In this document: positions 57,567 through 58,325 of the stretch, one piece after another | Position numbering within the stretch: position 1 is the stretch's first letter | Layout of the letters: each line of letters starts with the position of its first letter | Assembly (NCBI RefSeq): GCF_001666835.1 | Contig: NZ_LZJF01000182.1 | Coordinates: 1-58,325, forward strand | From: Mycobacterium sp. E3251 | GTDB lineage: Bacteria; Actinomycetota; Actinomycetes; Mycobacteriales; Mycobacteriaceae | Reading direction: 5' to 3' | DNA length: 58,325 nt | Notes under the pieces: model-generated | The model's input: only the letters and a program-made list of their open reading frames with translations | Told to the model about the DNA's origin: nothing | Databases searched by the model: none | Translations under genes and position numbers: made by a program

Positions 57567-58325
57567 CCGTGCGGTACTCCGCGCCCGGGCGGATCAACCT
57601 GATCGGGGAGCACACCGACTACAACCTGGGGTTCGCGCTGCCGATCGCGTTGCCGCAACGCACGGTGGTGACGTTCGCGCCCGACGGGGGCAATGCGATC
57701 ACGGTGGCCAGCGACCGCGCGGACGGACCGGTGCGCATCCCGCTCGACACCGCTCCCGGCGGCGTGACCGGCTGGGCCGCCTACGTGGCCGGCGTGGTGT
57801 GGGCGCTGCGCCAGGCCGGCCACCCGGTGCCCGGCGGCGCGATGCGGATCACCAGCGACGTGGCGATGGGGTCCGGGCTGTCGTCGTCTGCGGCGCTGGA
57901 GTGCGCGGCGCTGGGCGCCATCGCGACGGCCGCCGGGGCGGGCATCGAACCGAAAGAGCGGGCGCGGCTCGCCCAGCGCGCCGAGAACGACTACGTCGGC
58001 GCCTCAACGGGTTTGCTCGACCAGCTTGCCTCACTGTTCGGCCGGCCGGCGACCGCGCTGCTGATCGATTTCCGCGATCTCACGGTCACGCCGGTGGCCT
58101 TCGACCCGGACACCGCCGGTGTCACGCTGCTGGTGATCGACTCCCGCGCCCCCCACAGTCACGCCGACGGCGACTATGCCGCGCGCCGCGCGTCGTGCGA
58201 ACGTGCGGCCGCGGATCTCGGGGTGTCGTCGCTGCGCGAAATCCAGGACCGCGGCCCGACGCTCGCCGCCGCGGTGCGTGATCCGGTCGACGCCCGCCGG
58301 GCCCGCCACGTGCTGAGCGAAAATC
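57563..58325 (+). CDS. galK: Galactokinase GalK, 3' end cut by window edge
   Basis: First 254 codons of a GHMP-family galactokinase: the signature SAPGRINLIGEHTDYNLGFAL near the N-terminus (residues 6-26), the ATP loop MGSGLSSSAALE near residue 109, and the Asp-containing STGLLDQLASLFG near 149. It phosphorylates galactose for GalT. The GTG start overlaps the galT stop (GTGA). The C-terminal third is outside the window. Confidence 0.93.
   Translation, partial: MTVRYSAPGRINLIGEHTDYNLGFALPIALPQRTVVTFAPDGGNAITVASDRADGPVRIPLDTAPGGVTGWAAYVAGVVWALRQAGHPVPGGAMRITSDVAMGSGLSSSAALECAALGAIATAAGAGIEPKERARLAQRAENDYVGASTGLLDQLASLFGRPATALLIDFRDLTVTPVAFDPDTAGVTLLVIDSRAPHSHADGDYAARRASCERAAADLGVSSLREIQDRGPTLAAAVRDPVDARRARHVLSEN

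Noticed and set aside
1..58325. CRISPR arrays, insertion sequences, prophage
   Set aside because: No regularly spaced repeats, transposase, integrase or phage structural motifs were seen in any translated frame.

Overview
The window is GC-rich, mycobacterial chromosomal DNA. The protein sequences and gene order closely follow the menaquinone region of Mycobacterium tuberculosis (Rv0547c to Rv0566c as I remember it). A PPE protein, F420-type (DUF385) and mycothiol-type enzymes, several P450s and a mannosyltransferase also point to the genus. It looks like a non-tuberculous mycobacterium; the species cannot be fixed from the sequence alone. No rRNA, CRISPR array, insertion sequence, integrase or phage gene was seen.

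1-27.9 kb, menaquinone backbone. An SDR oxidoreductase (cut by the left edge), menB, fadD8, an amidohydrolase, menC, bpoC, menD, a DUF3592 membrane protein, mgtA, the demethylmenaquinone methyltransferase, a DUF732 secreted protein, menJ, grcC1, htpX, gpdA1, a Baeyer-Villiger-type monooxygenase and a YajQ protein keep the M. tuberculosis order. Several modules interrupt it: a DUF385 enzyme plus an aldo/keto reductase/TetR pair where M. tuberculosis has vapBC3; a PadR/mycothiol-enzyme pair; an FHA-HTH protein facing a sigma factor with a C-terminal zinc motif; an orphan HicB-like protein; a SulP transporter; and a RES/Xre-type toxin-antitoxin pair controlled from a perfect 17-bp palindrome.

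28.0-51.0 kb, non-collinear region directly after a tRNA-Tyr gene. It holds two paralogous four-cysteine secreted mini-proteins around a PPE gene, a DMT transporter, an SDR, a lipid-kinase-like protein, and a four-gene lipid cluster: FAAL-ACP-thioester reductase, a ferritin-like diiron protein, an alpha/beta hydrolase and a flavin/[2Fe-2S] reductase. A metal-transport block follows (Nramp-like importer with an iron-box-like site, a His-rich CDF exporter, a tiny His-tailed membrane protein), then a DUF523-like protein, a hydrolase, a lipoprotein, a P450, an MFS transporter, a NYN-LOTUS protein and another hydrolase.

51.0-58.3 kb. cyp135B1 converges on a CYP125-type P450, then come a secreted protein, a FUSC-type membrane protein, an intact galT and the start of galK (cut by the right edge).

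The most interesting candidate system is the 33.9-40.1 kb cluster. Its gene order suggests activation of a fatty acid, loading on a carrier domain, reductive release as an aldehyde or alcohol, and further conversion by a diiron protein fed by a dedicated reductase. Another concrete regulatory lead is a perfect match to the KstR operator pattern just upstream of fadD8.
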